From Sulfurovum sp. 16-42-52 (GTDB taxonomy: Bacteria > Campylobacterota > Campylobacteria > Campylobacterales > Sulfurovaceae): 64,000 nt of DNA. Both the position numbers and the translations under genes were made by a program. Shown here in pieces: positions 1 through 10,951 of this stretch. The stretch spans positions 1-64,000 of the forward strand of contig NCHB01000002.1 in NCBI GenBank assembly GCA_002281755.1, read 5' to 3'. Positions within the stretch are counted from its first letter, which is position 1. Each line of letters starts with the position of its first letter. Below the pieces are notes generated by a model. The model was not told the origin of the DNA. It worked only from the letters and a program-made list of their open reading frames with translations, and made no database searches.

Positions 1-1
1 T

Positions 2-3000
2 CAACGTTCTCTTATGCTGGGTGATGAACATGTAGGCAAAGAGATTTATGTTACAGCAACCTATACCGATACTTTTGGACAATCGATTGTTGTGAGTACA
101 AGGGTAATAGTTGTAGATACGGTTGCGCCATATCAACCCATAGTCTTGGTGCCAGAAGCCACAGACGGTATCAATGCTACTGAAGCATCTAATGGTGTTG
201 ATGTTGAAGTGATCCTTCCAAGTAATGCAATAGCAGGTGATGTCATCACGGTTTCTATTGATGGAAGTACACCAGTAAGTCATACGGTGACTCAAGATGA
301 CATTGATGCAGGCACTCCTATTACTGTTACGCTTCCAAAAATAGATATTGATGCTGCCGGACAAGGAACGGCAACGATTACCACAACCTATACAGATCCC
401 TCAGGCAATGCAAGTACACCAGTCACTACACTTGTGAACATTGATACTGTTATTCCTGGTATAGGAGTAGGAGCGACACCTCCAAGTGTTTCAGTTCCAG
501 AAGCCACAGACGGTATCAATGCCACAGAAGCATCTGATGGTATAGCCGTTCTTGTTACCCTTCCAAGTGATGCGGTTGAAGGTGATGTGATTACGGTTTC
601 TATTGATGGAAGTACACCCGTAACCCATACGGTTACCCAAGGTGACATCGATGCAGGTACGCCCCTTACCGTTACCCTTCCACAAGCAGACATCACTGGA
701 GCAGGGCAAGGTGATGCAACGATTACTACAACTTACACAGACCCTTCAGGCAATGCCATCACACCGATTAAAACCAATGTAACGATTGATACGGTTGTAC
801 CTTCTTCTGTGCTATCAGATTTAATAATCCAGTCTGTGCTTGATGATCAAGGTGATGTAACGGGACAACTTGTAAGCGGAGACACCACTGATGACGCCAA
901 ACCGGAGTTTAGCGGTATCGCAGAAGCCAATTCTACTGTTAGCGTGTATGATAATGGTACAAAGATAGGCGAAACAGGGGCTGATGTCAATGGTAATTGG
1001 AGTTTTATCCCAACGAATCCTTTACTTTTGGGTAGTCACTCTGTCACGATAACAGCAACGGATGCATCAGGTAATATTTCTAACCCCTCATCGGCATTTG
1101 ACTTCACACTTTTGGGTACAGCTTCACCTTCAGCGCCTGCAATTACTCGTGCTGATGATAATGTGGATCCAATTCAAGGTACTATTGTTAAAGATACGGG
1201 AGTGACCAATGATACAATGCCATCGTTTAGTGGTACAGCGCAAGCAGGTTTGACAGTCAAGCTCTATGATGGTGCAACGCTTATTGGTACAGATATTGCT
1301 GATGGTAATGGCGATTGGAATATTGTATCGACTGTGCTACTTGGTGATGGTGTACATAACATTGTGGCAACGGCTTCCAATGCTGCAGGGAATGTCTCTC
1401 CCCAATCCGGTGCTTATACATTCAGAGTTGATACACTTGCACCCAATGTAGTGGGAACAGCAGGAACAAGCTTTGAGCTTATTGACAATGTTGCACCTGT
1501 TATTGGCTCGATTGGTGATGGTTCTATCACAGATGATGCAACACCAACCATAACAGGTACGGCAGAAGCAGGGGCTATCATACAAGCATTTGATGGTATT
1601 GGTAATCCAATCGGCTCACCAGTAGTAGCTGCAGGCAACGGAACATGGACTATCAATCTTTCAACACCACTTGCTGATGGTTCACACGCTATTTCTGTGA
1701 CTGCAACCGATGCAGCAGGGAACACCTCTGCACCATCAACGCCGATAGCATTCATTGTGGATACTTCAGGTGTAACCGCACCTATCATTATAAAATATGC
1801 CGATGATGTCTCTCCTGTAACAGGTGATTTTGCATCGGGTTCAACCACCAATGATACTATCCCAACATTTAGCGGTACGGGTGAAAGTGGTACAACCGTA
1901 CAACTTTTCATTAATGGCTTATCTGCAGGTACTCCTGTGCTAGTCAGCGGCGGTGTTTGGACGGTGACTGATGCCATGCTTCCAAGTGAAGGGACGCATT
2001 CCGTTGTAGCGGTTTCTACCAATGCAGCAGGTGCTAACACCTCTTCGTCTGCGTTCATCGTCACGCTTGATACACAAGCTCCAGGGTTTGGTGGTGTAGG
2101 TGCACCGGTAATTACAAATATTATTGATGATGTTGGAATCTATCAGGGGTCTACGGCAAGTGGTGCACGTTCTGATGATACAACACCAACACTAAGGGGT
2201 ACGGCTGAAGCACTCTCAGTCATCACGGTGACTGATTCGGTTGGTGGCACACTGGGTACAACCACAACAGATGCTTCGGGTAACTGGACATTTACCCCTG
2301 CAACACCCCTTACTGCAAATACAACCCATAACTTTACAGTGACCGCAAGTGATAGTGCAGGAAATGTTAGTGGTGTATCGAATACCTATAGTTTGATCAT
2401 CGATACCATTGCACCTTCTTCACTGCTTTCAGAGCTTTCTATCACCTCTGTTCTTGACGATCAAGGGTCAGTACAAGGTGCTTTGGATAGCGGAGATACC
2501 ACTGATGATGCAAAACCAGAATTTAGTGGTAAAGCAGAAGCCAATGCGCTTGTTACTGTGTTTGATAATGGTATTGAGATTGGTACAGCCCAAGCAGATA
2601 GCAATGGAGATTGGAGCTTTACACCAGCCACACCACTGATTGCAGGTGATCACTCGATTCAGATTAAAGCAACCGATGCTGCAGGGAATGTCTCTAATCC
2701 TTCTACACCTCCCTTTGCTTTTACACTTATCGGTGCAGCAGCTCCTGCAGCTCCTGCCATCGTCTCCGTGGAAGACAATGTAGGCGCGATACAAACACCC
2801 GTAGTCAAAGATGGCAGTACTGATGACACCACACCAACTTTTAACGGTACAGCTGAAGCAGGTGCAACAGTCACATTATTTGAGGGGACTACTCAACTGG
2901 GACAAACGGTTGCCAATGCAGATGGAGAGTGGACTATTACTACAAGCACATTAGCTCACGGTGACCATGCGATATATGCTACGGCAACCAATGCTGCAGG

Positions 3001-6000
3001 CAATGTCTCACCACAAACTGGTACTTATGATTTTACTGTAGATACACTTGCACCTACTACACCCCTAATCAATGTGATTGAAACAGATGATGTTATTAAT
3101 GCAGCAGAAGCAAGTGATGGTGTAACGATTAGTGGTATAGCTGAAGCATTTAGTACGGTGAAGTTGTATGATGGAGTAAACTTTCTTACTTCAGTGACCG
3201 CTGATGTAAATGGAGATTGGAGTGTATCATTTTCTTCTTCACAAGTACCAGTGGACGGAACGCGTAATGTCAGAGCCACAGCTACAGACGAGGCAGGAAA
3301 TGTGAGTACGGCTGCAGTAAGAGTGGTGACCATAGAGACGCAAGCTCCAAATCCTCCAACTATCAATATTATCGAAGGTGATGATATTATTAATTTTGCA
3401 GAGAGGAGTGATGGTGTTGTGCTAAGCGGTACGGCTGAAGCAGGGACAAGCGTGAAGCTTACCTATAATGGAGCAGATTTAGGTACGGCACCTGTGAATG
3501 CAAGTGGCAACTGGAGTCTCTCTTTTACAGCAGGGCAAGTTCCGGCAGATGGTTTTGCTACCGTAGTGGCGACTGCAACAGATGCTGCAGGAAATGTCAG
3601 TTTACCGACTTCCAGAACAGTGCGTATTGACACAGTAGCACCAGTAACACCAACTTTGATAGCCTATGATAATGTAGATGGCGGTTCTAGTGATATAGGA
3701 TATATTGCAAATAGCGATACAACCAATGATGCTTTCCCAACACTTTCAGGAACTGGTGAAGCCGGCTCAACCATTAAAATCTTTGATGGTGCTACTCAGA
3801 TAGGTCAGACTACGGTTGCGACAAATGGAACATGGACGCTTGAGCTTTCGGATCCACTTTCTAATGCAACACACACACTTACTGTAAGTTCAACCGATTC
3901 AGCAGGAAACAGCGCTACCTCATTGCCGTTAAACTTTACTGTAGATGCTTCAACTGTCACAGCACCAACTATTTCAAGTTATTTTGATGATGTGCCAACC
4001 ACTACGGGTGATTTTGGTACCGGAAGTGCTACAAACGATACGCGACCAACTTTTAGTGGTACAACGCCAGCAGGAACTAGTGTAGAAGTTTTTGTAGATA
4101 CTATATTTATTGGTTCGGCACTTGTTGCTACAGATGGAACATGGAGTATTACTCCTGCTTTACCACTTGGTGCAGGTGCTCATACTGTTTATGCTGTGGC
4201 AACTAATTCAGCAAATAGTACATCACAATCGGCTAACTTTACCTTCTCCATCGACAACGCTGCACCAGCTGCAACAACGATTGATGACATCGAAACCGAT
4301 AATGTCATTGATGCGGCTGAAAAAGAAGATGGCGTGACCATCTCTGGAACGGCAGAAGCAGGCTCTATTGTGAAGCTCTATAACAACACTGTGTATCTGG
4401 GTGAAGTGGTTGCAAATGGAAGTGGTATTTGGTCTGTCACTTTTGATGCAGGGCAAGTTCCTGTAGATGGTAATTATCGTGTTGTCGCTACGGCTACTGA
4501 TAGTGTGGGCAATGTGAGTCTAGAGACTGAAAAATTTGTGCGTATTGATACGCTTGCGCCGACGCAACCGACTATCAATACGGTTGAGGGTGACAATATC
4601 ATCAATGCAGTAGAAAAAAGTGATGGCGTGGTGATAAGTGGAACGGCTGAGGCTGGAAGTTCCGTGGCAGTCACCTTTGGTGGCGTGACCAAGACTGTAG
4701 TTGCTACAGGTGGTGTATGGAGTGCTTCGTATGCTGTAGGTGAAGTACCTGCAGATGGAACACATACTGTGAGTGTTGTAGCAACTGATAGTGCGGGAAA
4801 TGCGAGCATCCCTGCGACACAAATTGTTCGTGTTGATACTGCAGTACCAACTGTGCCTGAGATTAGCGATATTATTGATGATGTTGGCTCCATTCAAGGC
4901 TCAACACCAAGTGGTGCAAGTTCGGATGATACGACACCAACACTAGTTGGTACAGCTGAGGCAGGCTCAACAGTTCGTATCTTTGATGGCATCAATTTAC
5001 TGGGGATTACAACAGCAAACAGCAGTGGTGATTGGACATTTACCCCTGCGACCGCCTTAAATAATGGTACCCATTCTTTTGTGGTAACTGCTACGGATAC
5101 AGCAGGCAATGTCAGTGATCCTTCTAACAATTATGTTCTAACCATCGATACCATCGCGCCATCAACCCCAACGGGATCGTTATCATATGAAGATAACATT
5201 GGTACTATACAGAGCACCACAAGTACGGCACCAACAACAGACGATACACGCCCTGGGGTAAATGTCGGCACATCACTGAGTGGTACACCAAAACTCTATG
5301 TGGACGGTGTTTTTGTAGCAGCTGACTATGACTCTGTTCGCGGTACGCTCACCCCTGTAACCCCTCTCGTAAATGGTCAAACCTATAGCTTGACTTATAC
5401 GCTGACTGACGCTGCAGGCAATGAATCGGGTAAAAGTCCTGCACTGGTACTTACGATAGATACCTCTGCACCTGCACAACCAACTGCACCACTTGATTAT
5501 GAAGATAATATTGGAGCGATACAAAATGCCACAAGCACGGCACCCATGACCGATGATAACCAACCGGGTATCAATGTAGGTACGGGTCTTAGTGATACAC
5601 CTAAACTTTATGTTGACGGCGTGGCGGTTGCTGCAAATTATAATGCTACAACGGGCACTTTGACGCCAACAACCCCTTTAGTAGAAGGTCTGCATACTTT
5701 TAGTTACACACTCACAGATGCTGCTGGTAATGAATCACTTCAAAGTCCAGCACTGCCAATCACTATCGACACCAGTATCCCAGCTCAACCACTCATTACA
5801 ACTTTGAGTGACAATGACCCTGATAAAGTAGGTGACTTTACTTCTGGTGTCATCACGGATGATGTGACACCGTTGATTAACGGTACAACAGTGGCAGGGA
5901 CTACAGTACAAGTGTATGATAACGGCATATTTCTTGGCAATGCAACCGTTACGGGGTCGACATGGAGCTATGCGATGTCAGGTCTTGCAGATGCATCCAG

Positions 6001-9000
6001 TCATACCATAACAGCTACTGCTACCAACGCAGCCGGTACGGTGAGTACACTTTCTGATGCATTTAGCTTTTTGGTAGATACCACTGCACCAGGTGAGGGT
6101 GGCAGTGTAGGGATGCCTGTCATTACAAGTGTGGAGGATGATGTGGCTCCCCTAACAGGAACGGTTTCCAATAATGGATTTACTAATGACACTACGCCAA
6201 CACTCAAAGGAACTGCAGAGGCTGGGAGTATTATTAAGGTGTATGATGGCTCAACGCTTTTGGGGCAAACCACCACAAACGGTACAGGGTCATGGAGTTT
6301 TACCCATACGGGTGCAAGCAATGGAACAACTTACACCTATCATGTCACGGCAACAGACCAAGCTGGGAATGTGAGTGCCAATTCCAATATTTATGCAATA
6401 ACCATCGATACTATAGCACCCTCATCACTGCCCGCTAACCTGGCGATTACTGGCATCTTTGATGACATAGGAGATATCCAAGGTCCTATCAACATTGCTG
6501 ATGCAAACCCAGATACGACTGATGATGCAAAACCGACACTGAGCGGTATCGCTGAAGCAGGAAGTACTGTGACGGTGTATGACGGCATTACAGTGCTGGG
6601 GACAACAACAGCAACTGAGACAGGAACTTGGACATTTACCCCTTCTACACCACTTATTGCAGGTACGCATAGCTTTACTATCACAGCAACCGATAGTGCA
6701 GGGAATGTTTCTAGCCCATCATCACCTGCTGTTGTATTGGAGACCATAGGCAGTGGTGCACCCGTTGCACCAGTTATTCTCAATGCGATTGATGATTTTG
6801 GTGTGATTGTTGGTAATATTGCCAAAGATACAGGTGTCACAGATGATACAAACCCAGAGATCAAAGGAACGGCAGAAGCGGGCGCAACAGTCAGTGTGTT
6901 TGCGGATGCTTCTCTTGTGGCAACAGTCGTTGCCGATTCAGCTGGCAATTGGAGTGTAAGCACTTCAACCTTGGGTACGGGTGTACACGCTATCACTGCC
7001 ACAGCTACCAATGCTGCAGGCAATACAAGTGTTCCAACAGGTCCTTATAGCTTTACAGTAGATACCAGTGCGCTTGCACCATCTTTTACACTACAAGACA
7101 ACTCTGGTACAACGATTGGTGCCGGTACGGATGATGCTACACCAACCCTTGTCGGTGCAGCAGGAAGTGCAGAAGCAGGTGCAACCGTCATCGCATATGA
7201 TGACACCGATGGTGTTGGCGGATCTGCGCCTGTTGAAATTGGCAGAACAACAGCTGCAGCGGATGGTTCTTGGAGCATCACACCGACTGTTTCTTTAGCA
7301 AACGGTACTCACAGCATCACCGCAACACAGACTGACATAGCAGGCAATACCAGTGTACCATCGTCTGCATCAAGCTTTACACTCATAACAAACTTAGCAG
7401 TCCCTGTTATCAATACACTTACAGACAATGTTGCACCACTTGAGGGAACCTTTGCTTCAGGCGTCAGTACAAACGATGCGCAACCGACACTTAACGGTAC
7501 AGCACCTTCAGGTGCACTTGTGACGATTTATGAAGGGGCAATTGTTCTGGGTACCGTAACGGCTGATGGTTCAGGCAATTGGAGTCTTGAACTCCCTGCG
7601 GTATTGGCTGTTGGTGCCCATTCGTTGACTGCAACCGCTACGGTAGTCACAGTTGAGAGTCCGCGTTCAGGCGCATTTAATCTCACTATCGACACTGCTG
7701 CTCCTAGTGGAGCAGGTGCACCGGTTATTGCTTCTATTATTGATGATGTTGGCTCTATTCAAGGAACGCGTAGCAGTGGTGAGACAACAGATGACATCAC
7801 CCCAACGCTTGTCGGTACGGCAGAGGCAGGCTCAACGGTTCACATCTATGACAGTGTTGGAGGACTATTAGGCACAACTTCAGCAAACAGCAGTGGCGCA
7901 TGGACATTTACGCCTGCATCTGCTCTTACTGAAGTAACCCATACGTTACATGTTACAGCTACTGATGCAGCTGGCAATGTGAGCAGTGATTCTAATGATT
8001 ACAGCATCACCATCGATGTCACACCGCCTACACTCACAGTCAATGCGCCTGATGCCATTTATGATGATACACCTACTATCTCCGGTACAACTGATGCGGC
8101 CAATGGAACAACAGTCAGCATCACCGTCACACAAGGTGCTTCGACACAAACCTTCAATGCAACAGTATCAGGTGGAATGTATAGTGCTGATGTGGGTACA
8201 GCACTCGTTGAGGGCACTTATACGGTCAGTGCAACAGTTTCAGATGTCGCGGGCAATCCAACGACTGTATCAGATACCGGGAGTGTCCTCATCAACATCG
8301 CTCCAGATGCAGTCAATGATACCAATTTGGTTGCCAATGATGCCCCTTATAGCATCTACTCAGGTTTATTCCGTTTTTATGACACGATGTTGGGTCGTGA
8401 ACCTGATATAGGTGGATATAATTATTATATCAATCAATTGCAAGCAGGCACGATAACACCTGAGGGAGTTGCGCAAGCTTTCTTAGATGGCAGTGAAATT
8501 GATTTTGCATCTATGAGTGATGCAACATTTGTCACAGTATTGGTTACCAATGCCTATGACAGAGCACCTACACCAACCGAACAAAGTGCTTTTGAAGCTC
8601 AGCTAGCGAGTATGGGACGGGTAAATTTTTCGATGATGATTTCTGAGTCACCTGAGTCTGTTTTGGTACATTCAGATGCATTTTATCAATTTGCAGTAGC
8701 AAACTCTCCGTCGAATCCTACAACATTGCCTGCAAGTGAAGTATTTGTCAGTGCTGAGGATAACGATGTAACCATCCCTGTGGGTAGATTACTTGCCAAT
8801 GATACGGATGTGGATGGTGATACACTGACACTCGTCAGTGTGCAAGGTGCTTTTGGTGGCACTGTCTCACTTGCCGGTGGGGTGATTACCTTTGTACCGA
8901 CTCTGAACTATTCGGGGGCTGCAAGTTTTACTTACACAGTGAGTGATGGACAAGGTGGAAGCGATACGGCTTCGTTTGCATGGACGATCGCAGCGGTCAA

Positions 9001-10912
9001 TGATGCTCCTTCTATAGTTTTTGCTGACATTAACGGCAGTGTAGCTGGAGAGATAACCGTAGATGAAGCGGCTATGCCAAGCGGAAACAACAGTACTTCA
9101 ACAGAAGAGAGTACGACGGGTACTTTTGTCATCTCTGATGTAGAAGGTTTGGCGTCTATCACTTTGGGTGGGACATTGGTTACAGCTGCCAATGTGGGAA
9201 ATGGAACACAGTATGCTGTGGCAAACGGATATATGACGATTGACAGTTTTAATGCCTCAACGGGTGTTGTGGGCTATACATACACTTTAACATCAGGTGC
9301 GTCCGGAGACAATGCTGTTGTACCGGTTGTTGTTACGGTAACCGATAGTGATGGACTCAGCACAACAGGGACGCTCGATGTACGCGTGTTGGATGATGCA
9401 CCTGTAATCAGTGCATCAACACTGACATTTACCCCTTCAGCAATCAATACCAACCTTATGGTAACACTCGATCTCTCCGGTAGTATGGCATGGACACCAA
9501 ACGATGGAAATCCTCCGAATTCTGAAGGTGAAGTGACGAATCTTGAGTTGGCAAAACAAGCACTCTTTAATCTCATCAGTAAGTATGATTCACTCGGTGA
9601 TGTCAAAGTCATGCTGGTTATCTTCGGAGATAATGCGAGTAGTCTAAGTGCGTGGGTAACACCTGATGAAGCCAAGCAAATCATGGCAACGCTTGAAGCC
9701 AACATGGGTGGTACAAATTATGATACCGCGCTCTCTGAAGCAATGGCAACGTTTGGAGACCCCGGTAAACTAACAGGATCTGACGTACAAAATGTCTCTT
9801 ACTTCCTCTCTGATGGAGTACCAAATGGAGGAAATGCCAACTATGCAACCGATACAGGAAGCACATGGACTAATTTCCTCTCTGCAAACAACATTCTCTC
9901 CCACGCTATCGGTATCAATGCTGCTGCGATGAATAACATTGCTTACGATGGCATCACCGATACGAACATTAATGCAACGCAGATTAGCTCTTTGGCTGAT
10001 TTGGACTCAACATTGGCTGCGACCGTACCATTGCTGCCTTTGGTGGGCAATGTTTCAGGTTCATTTAGCAGTACTTACGGCGGAGATGGTGGGTATGTCA
10101 AATCGTTTGTAGCTGATGGTATTACTTATACCTACAATTATCAGGCTGATGGAACGGGAACGATTACAGTAACAGGAGGAGCACCTATTAATTATAGTTT
10201 TAATGATGCAACCAATACCATCTCCTTTGTAACGACACTAGGCTCAAATGTGAGTGTAGATATGGACTCCGGAGCAGCCAGTTTTGCAGCACCTGCAGTG
10301 GTATCAACTGCATACACTGAGTCATTCACCTACACCACAACGGATATGGACGGCGATACAGCAAGCTCCACCGCTACCATCAATGTCCCTGTCACTGCAG
10401 CACCGATAGAAGTCAATCTTATCGGCGGATTTGGCAATCAGGCGCTCACAGGCGGTTCTTCCAATGACCTGCTTCAAGGCTCAGCAGGCAATGATTCACT
10501 CAGTGGGAGTGGCGGAAATGACATTCTCATTGGAGCTGCAGGTTCAGATGCACTTACAGGTGGTACAGGGCAAGACATCTTTGTCTATTCACCGATTGAT
10601 ACTTCCAGCACAGGCGGAATCGCTACCGATACGATAACCGATTTTTATACGGATAAAGATACCATTTTTGAAGCAAACGAAGATGTAATCGATCTCTCAG
10701 GCTTCTTTTCAAATCAAGGTATTGCCGTGAATGCCAGCAATATAGGTGACTATGTCAATATGAATGGTACAAGTTTGCAGATTGATTATAACGGTCCAGG
10801 TTTTTTTGGTTCACATTCTTGGTCGACCATTGCAACACTCAGCGGATCAAGCACAACCTTTAGTGATGCCGATTTAGCCAATATGATAGCGGCGGGACAG
10901 ATTGTCCTGTAG
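2..10912 (+). CDS. Giant type I-secreted RTX adhesin (5' end outside window)
   Basis: Cell-surface adhesin, probably for biofilm or surface attachment. The frame is open from base 2 with no stop upstream, so the first ATG (base 14) is not the true start and the protein exceeds 3,632 residues. Counting from that ATG: about 26 Ig-like modules of roughly 100 residues, with linkers such as VDTVAP and motifs such as ATDAAGN, to about residue 2770; a DUF4214-like segment at about 2779-2900 (FYDTMLGREPDIGGYNYYI); a cadherin/Big_9-like module at about 2912-2997; a VCBS-like module; a VWA domain from about 3147 with MIDAS residues DLSGS, a GGTNYDTA threonine and an FLSDG aspartate; RTX nonapeptides (GSGGNDILIG) at about 3489-3518; and a C-terminal secretion domain ending in IAAGQIVL. 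The TolC/ABC/HlyD operon follows 39 bp downstream. The family assignment is strong; the ligand is unknown. Confidence 0.93.
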   Translation, partial: QRSLMLGDEHVGKEIYVTATYTDTFGQSIVVSTRVIVVDTVAPYQPIVLVPEATDGINATEASNGVDVEVILPSNAIAGDVITVSIDGSTPVSHTVTQDDIDAGTPITVTLPKIDIDAAGQGTATITTTYTDPSGNASTPVTTLVNIDTVIPGIGVGATPPSVSVPEATDGINATEASDGIAVLVTLPSDAVEGDVITVSIDGSTPVTHTVTQGDIDAGTPLTVTLPQADITGAGQGDATITTTYTDPSGNAITPIKTNVTIDTVVPSSVLSDLIIQSVLDDQGDVTGQLVSGDTTDDAKPEFSGIAEANSTVSVYDNGTKIGETGADVNGNWSFIPTNPLLLGSHSVTITATDASGNISNPSSAFDFTLLGTASPSAPAITRADDNVDPIQGTIVKDTGVTNDTMPSFSGTAQAGLTVKLYDGATLIGTDIADGNGDWNIVSTVLLGDGVHNIVATASNAAGNVSPQSGAYTFRVDTLAPNVVGTAGTSFELIDNVAPVIGSIGDGSITDDATPTITGTAEAGAIIQAFDGIGNPIGSPVVAAGNGTWTINLSTPLADGSHAISVTATDAAGNTSAPSTPIAFIVDTSGVTAPIIIKYADDVSPVTGDFASGSTTNDTIPTFSGTGESGTTVQLFINGLSAGTPVLVSGGVWTVTDAMLPSEGTHSVVAVSTNAAGANTSSSAFIVTLDTQAPGFGGVGAPVITNIIDDVGIYQGSTASGARSDDTTPTLRGTAEALSVITVTDSVGGTLGTTTTDASGNWTFTPATPLTANTTHNFTVTASDSAGNVSGVSNTYSLIIDTIAPSSLLSELSITSVLDDQGSVQGALDSGDTTDDAKPEFSGKAEANALVTVFDNGIEIGTAQADSNGDWSFTPATPLIAGDHSIQIKATDAAGNVSNPSTPPFAFTLIGAAAPAAPAIVSVEDNVGAIQTPVVKDGSTDDTTPTFNGTAEAGATVTLFEGTTQLGQTVANADGEWTITTSTLAHGDHAIYATATNAAGNVSPQTGTYDFTVDTLAPTTPLINVIETDDVINAAEASDGVTISGIAEAFSTVKLYDGVNFLTSVTADVNGDWSVSFSSSQVPVDGTRNVRATATDEAGNVSTAAVRVVTIETQAPNPPTINIIEGDDIINFAERSDGVVLSGTAEAGTSVKLTYNGADLGTAPVNASGNWSLSFTAGQVPADGFATVVATATDAAGNVSLPTSRTVRIDTVAPVTPTLIAYDNVDGGSSDIGYIANSDTTNDAFPTLSGTGEAGSTIKIFDGATQIGQTTVATNGTWTLELSDPLSNATHTLTVSSTDSAGNSATSLPLNFTVDASTVTAPTISSYFDDVPTTTGDFGTGSATNDTRPTFSGTTPAGTSVEVFVDTIFIGSALVATDGTWSITPALPLGAGAHTVYAVATNSANSTSQSANFTFSIDNAAPAATTIDDIETDNVIDAAEKEDGVTISGTAEAGSIVKLYNNTVYLGEVVANGSGIWSVTFDAGQVPVDGNYRVVATATDSVGNVSLETEKFVRIDTLAPTQPTINTVEGDNIINAVEKSDGVVISGTAEAGSSVAVTFGGVTKTVVATGGVWSASYAVGEVPADGTHTVSVVATDSAGNASIPATQIVRVDTAVPTVPEISDIIDDVGSIQGSTPSGASSDDTTPTLVGTAEAGSTVRIFDGINLLGITTANSSGDWTFTPATALNNGTHSFVVTATDTAGNVSDPSNNYVLTIDTIAPSTPTGSLSYEDNIGTIQSTTSTAPTTDDTRPGVNVGTSLSGTPKLYVDGVFVAADYDSVRGTLTPVTPLVNGQTYSLTYTLTDAAGNESGKSPALVLTIDTSAPAQPTAPLDYEDNIGAIQNATSTAPMTDDNQPGINVGTGLSDTPKLYVDGVAVAANYNATTGTLTPTTPLVEGLHTFSYTLTDAAGNESLQSPALPITIDTSIPAQPLITTLSDNDPDKVGDFTSGVITDDVTPLINGTTVAGTTVQVYDNGIFLGNATVTGSTWSYAMSGLADASSHTITATATNAAGTVSTLSDAFSFLVDTTAPGEGGSVGMPVITSVEDDVAPLTGTVSNNGFTNDTTPTLKGTAEAGSIIKVYDGSTLLGQTTTNGTGSWSFTHTGASNGTTYTYHVTATDQAGNVSANSNIYAITIDTIAPSSLPANLAITGIFDDIGDIQGPINIADANPDTTDDAKPTLSGIAEAGSTVTVYDGITVLGTTTATETGTWTFTPSTPLIAGTHSFTITATDSAGNVSSPSSPAVVLETIGSGAPVAPVILNAIDDFGVIVGNIAKDTGVTDDTNPEIKGTAEAGATVSVFADASLVATVVADSAGNWSVSTSTLGTGVHAITATATNAAGNTSVPTGPYSFTVDTSALAPSFTLQDNSGTTIGAGTDDATPTLVGAAGSAEAGATVIAYDDTDGVGGSAPVEIGRTTAAADGSWSITPTVSLANGTHSITATQTDIAGNTSVPSSASSFTLITNLAVPVINTLTDNVAPLEGTFASGVSTNDAQPTLNGTAPSGALVTIYEGAIVLGTVTADGSGNWSLELPAVLAVGAHSLTATATVVTVESPRSGAFNLTIDTAAPSGAGAPVIASIIDDVGSIQGTRSSGETTDDITPTLVGTAEAGSTVHIYDSVGGLLGTTSANSSGAWTFTPASALTEVTHTLHVTATDAAGNVSSDSNDYSITIDVTPPTLTVNAPDAIYDDTPTISGTTDAANGTTVSITVTQGASTQTFNATVSGGMYSADVGTALVEGTYTVSATVSDVAGNPTTVSDTGSVLINIAPDAVNDTNLVANDAPYSIYSGLFRFYDTMLGREPDIGGYNYYINQLQAGTITPEGVAQAFLDGSEIDFASMSDATFVTVLVTNAYDRAPTPTEQSAFEAQLASMGRVNFSMMISESPESVLVHSDAFYQFAVANSPSNPTTLPASEVFVSAEDNDVTIPVGRLLANDTDVDGDTLTLVSVQGAFGGTVSLAGGVITFVPTLNYSGAASFTYTVSDGQGGSDTASFAWTIAAVNDAPSIVFADINGSVAGEITVDEAAMPSGNNSTSTEESTTGTFVISDVEGLASITLGGTLVTAANVGNGTQYAVANGYMTIDSFNASTGVVGYTYTLTSGASGDNAVVPVVVTVTDSDGLSTTGTLDVRVLDDAPVISASTLTFTPSAINTNLMVTLDLSGSMAWTPNDGNPPNSEGEVTNLELAKQALFNLISKYDSLGDVKVMLVIFGDNASSLSAWVTPDEAKQIMATLEANMGGTNYDTALSEAMATFGDPGKLTGSDVQNVSYFLSDGVPNGGNANYATDTGSTWTNFLSANNILSHAIGINAAAMNNIAYDGITDTNINATQISSLADLDSTLAATVPLLPLVGNVSGSFSSTYGGDGGYVKSFVADGITYTYNYQADGTGTITVTGGAPINYSFNDATNTISFVTTLGSNVSVDMDSGAASFAAPAVVSTAYTESFTYTTTDMDGDTASSTATINVPVTAAPIEVNLIGGFGNQALTGGSSNDLLQGSAGNDSLSGSGGNDILIGAAGSDALTGGTGQDIFVYSPIDTSSTGGIATDTITDFYTDKDTIFEANEDVIDLSGFFSNQGIAVNASNIGDYVNMNGTSLQIDYNGPGFFGSHSWSTIATLSGSSTTFSDADLANMIAAGQIVL
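152..841 (+). repeat. Near-identical 345-bp tandem repeat in adhesin gene
   Basis: Two successive Ig-like modules share long DNA identity. The block beginning CCAGAAGCCACAGACGG occurs at 152 and again at 497, an offset of 345 bp (115 codons). Both encode PEATDGINATEAS followed by closely related text. The homogeneity suggests recent duplication or gene conversion. The remaining modules are more diverged. Confidence 0.8.
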
Positions 10913-10939
10913 AAGAGATGATGTTTAGGCATAATTGAC

Positions 10940-10945
10940 TATAAT
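10940..10945 (+). promoter_or_regulatory. -10 box of the tolC-like/ABC/HlyD operon
   Basis: TATAAT lies in the 39-bp gap after the adhesin stop codon. Transcription would start near 10952, which is also the first ATG of the TolC-like gene. That leaves no leader for this ATG and favours the in-frame GTG at 10979, which has AAAGGG nine bases upstream. Inferred from sequence only. Confidence 0.5.
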
Positions 10946-10951
10946 TGTTTT

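Noticed and set aside
1414-7023. Several long minus-strand frames (for example 1414-2064 and 6391-7023) inside the adhesin gene
   Set aside because: They mirror the Thr/Ala/Gly-rich repeats of the adhesin. All are low-complexity Val/Ala/Ser strings without start signals.
152-8300. Regular repeats considered as a CRISPR array or other non-coding repeat
   Set aside because: The period is about 300-345 bp, in frame, and encodes Ig-like domains. There are no short direct repeats with unique spacers and no cas genes in the window.
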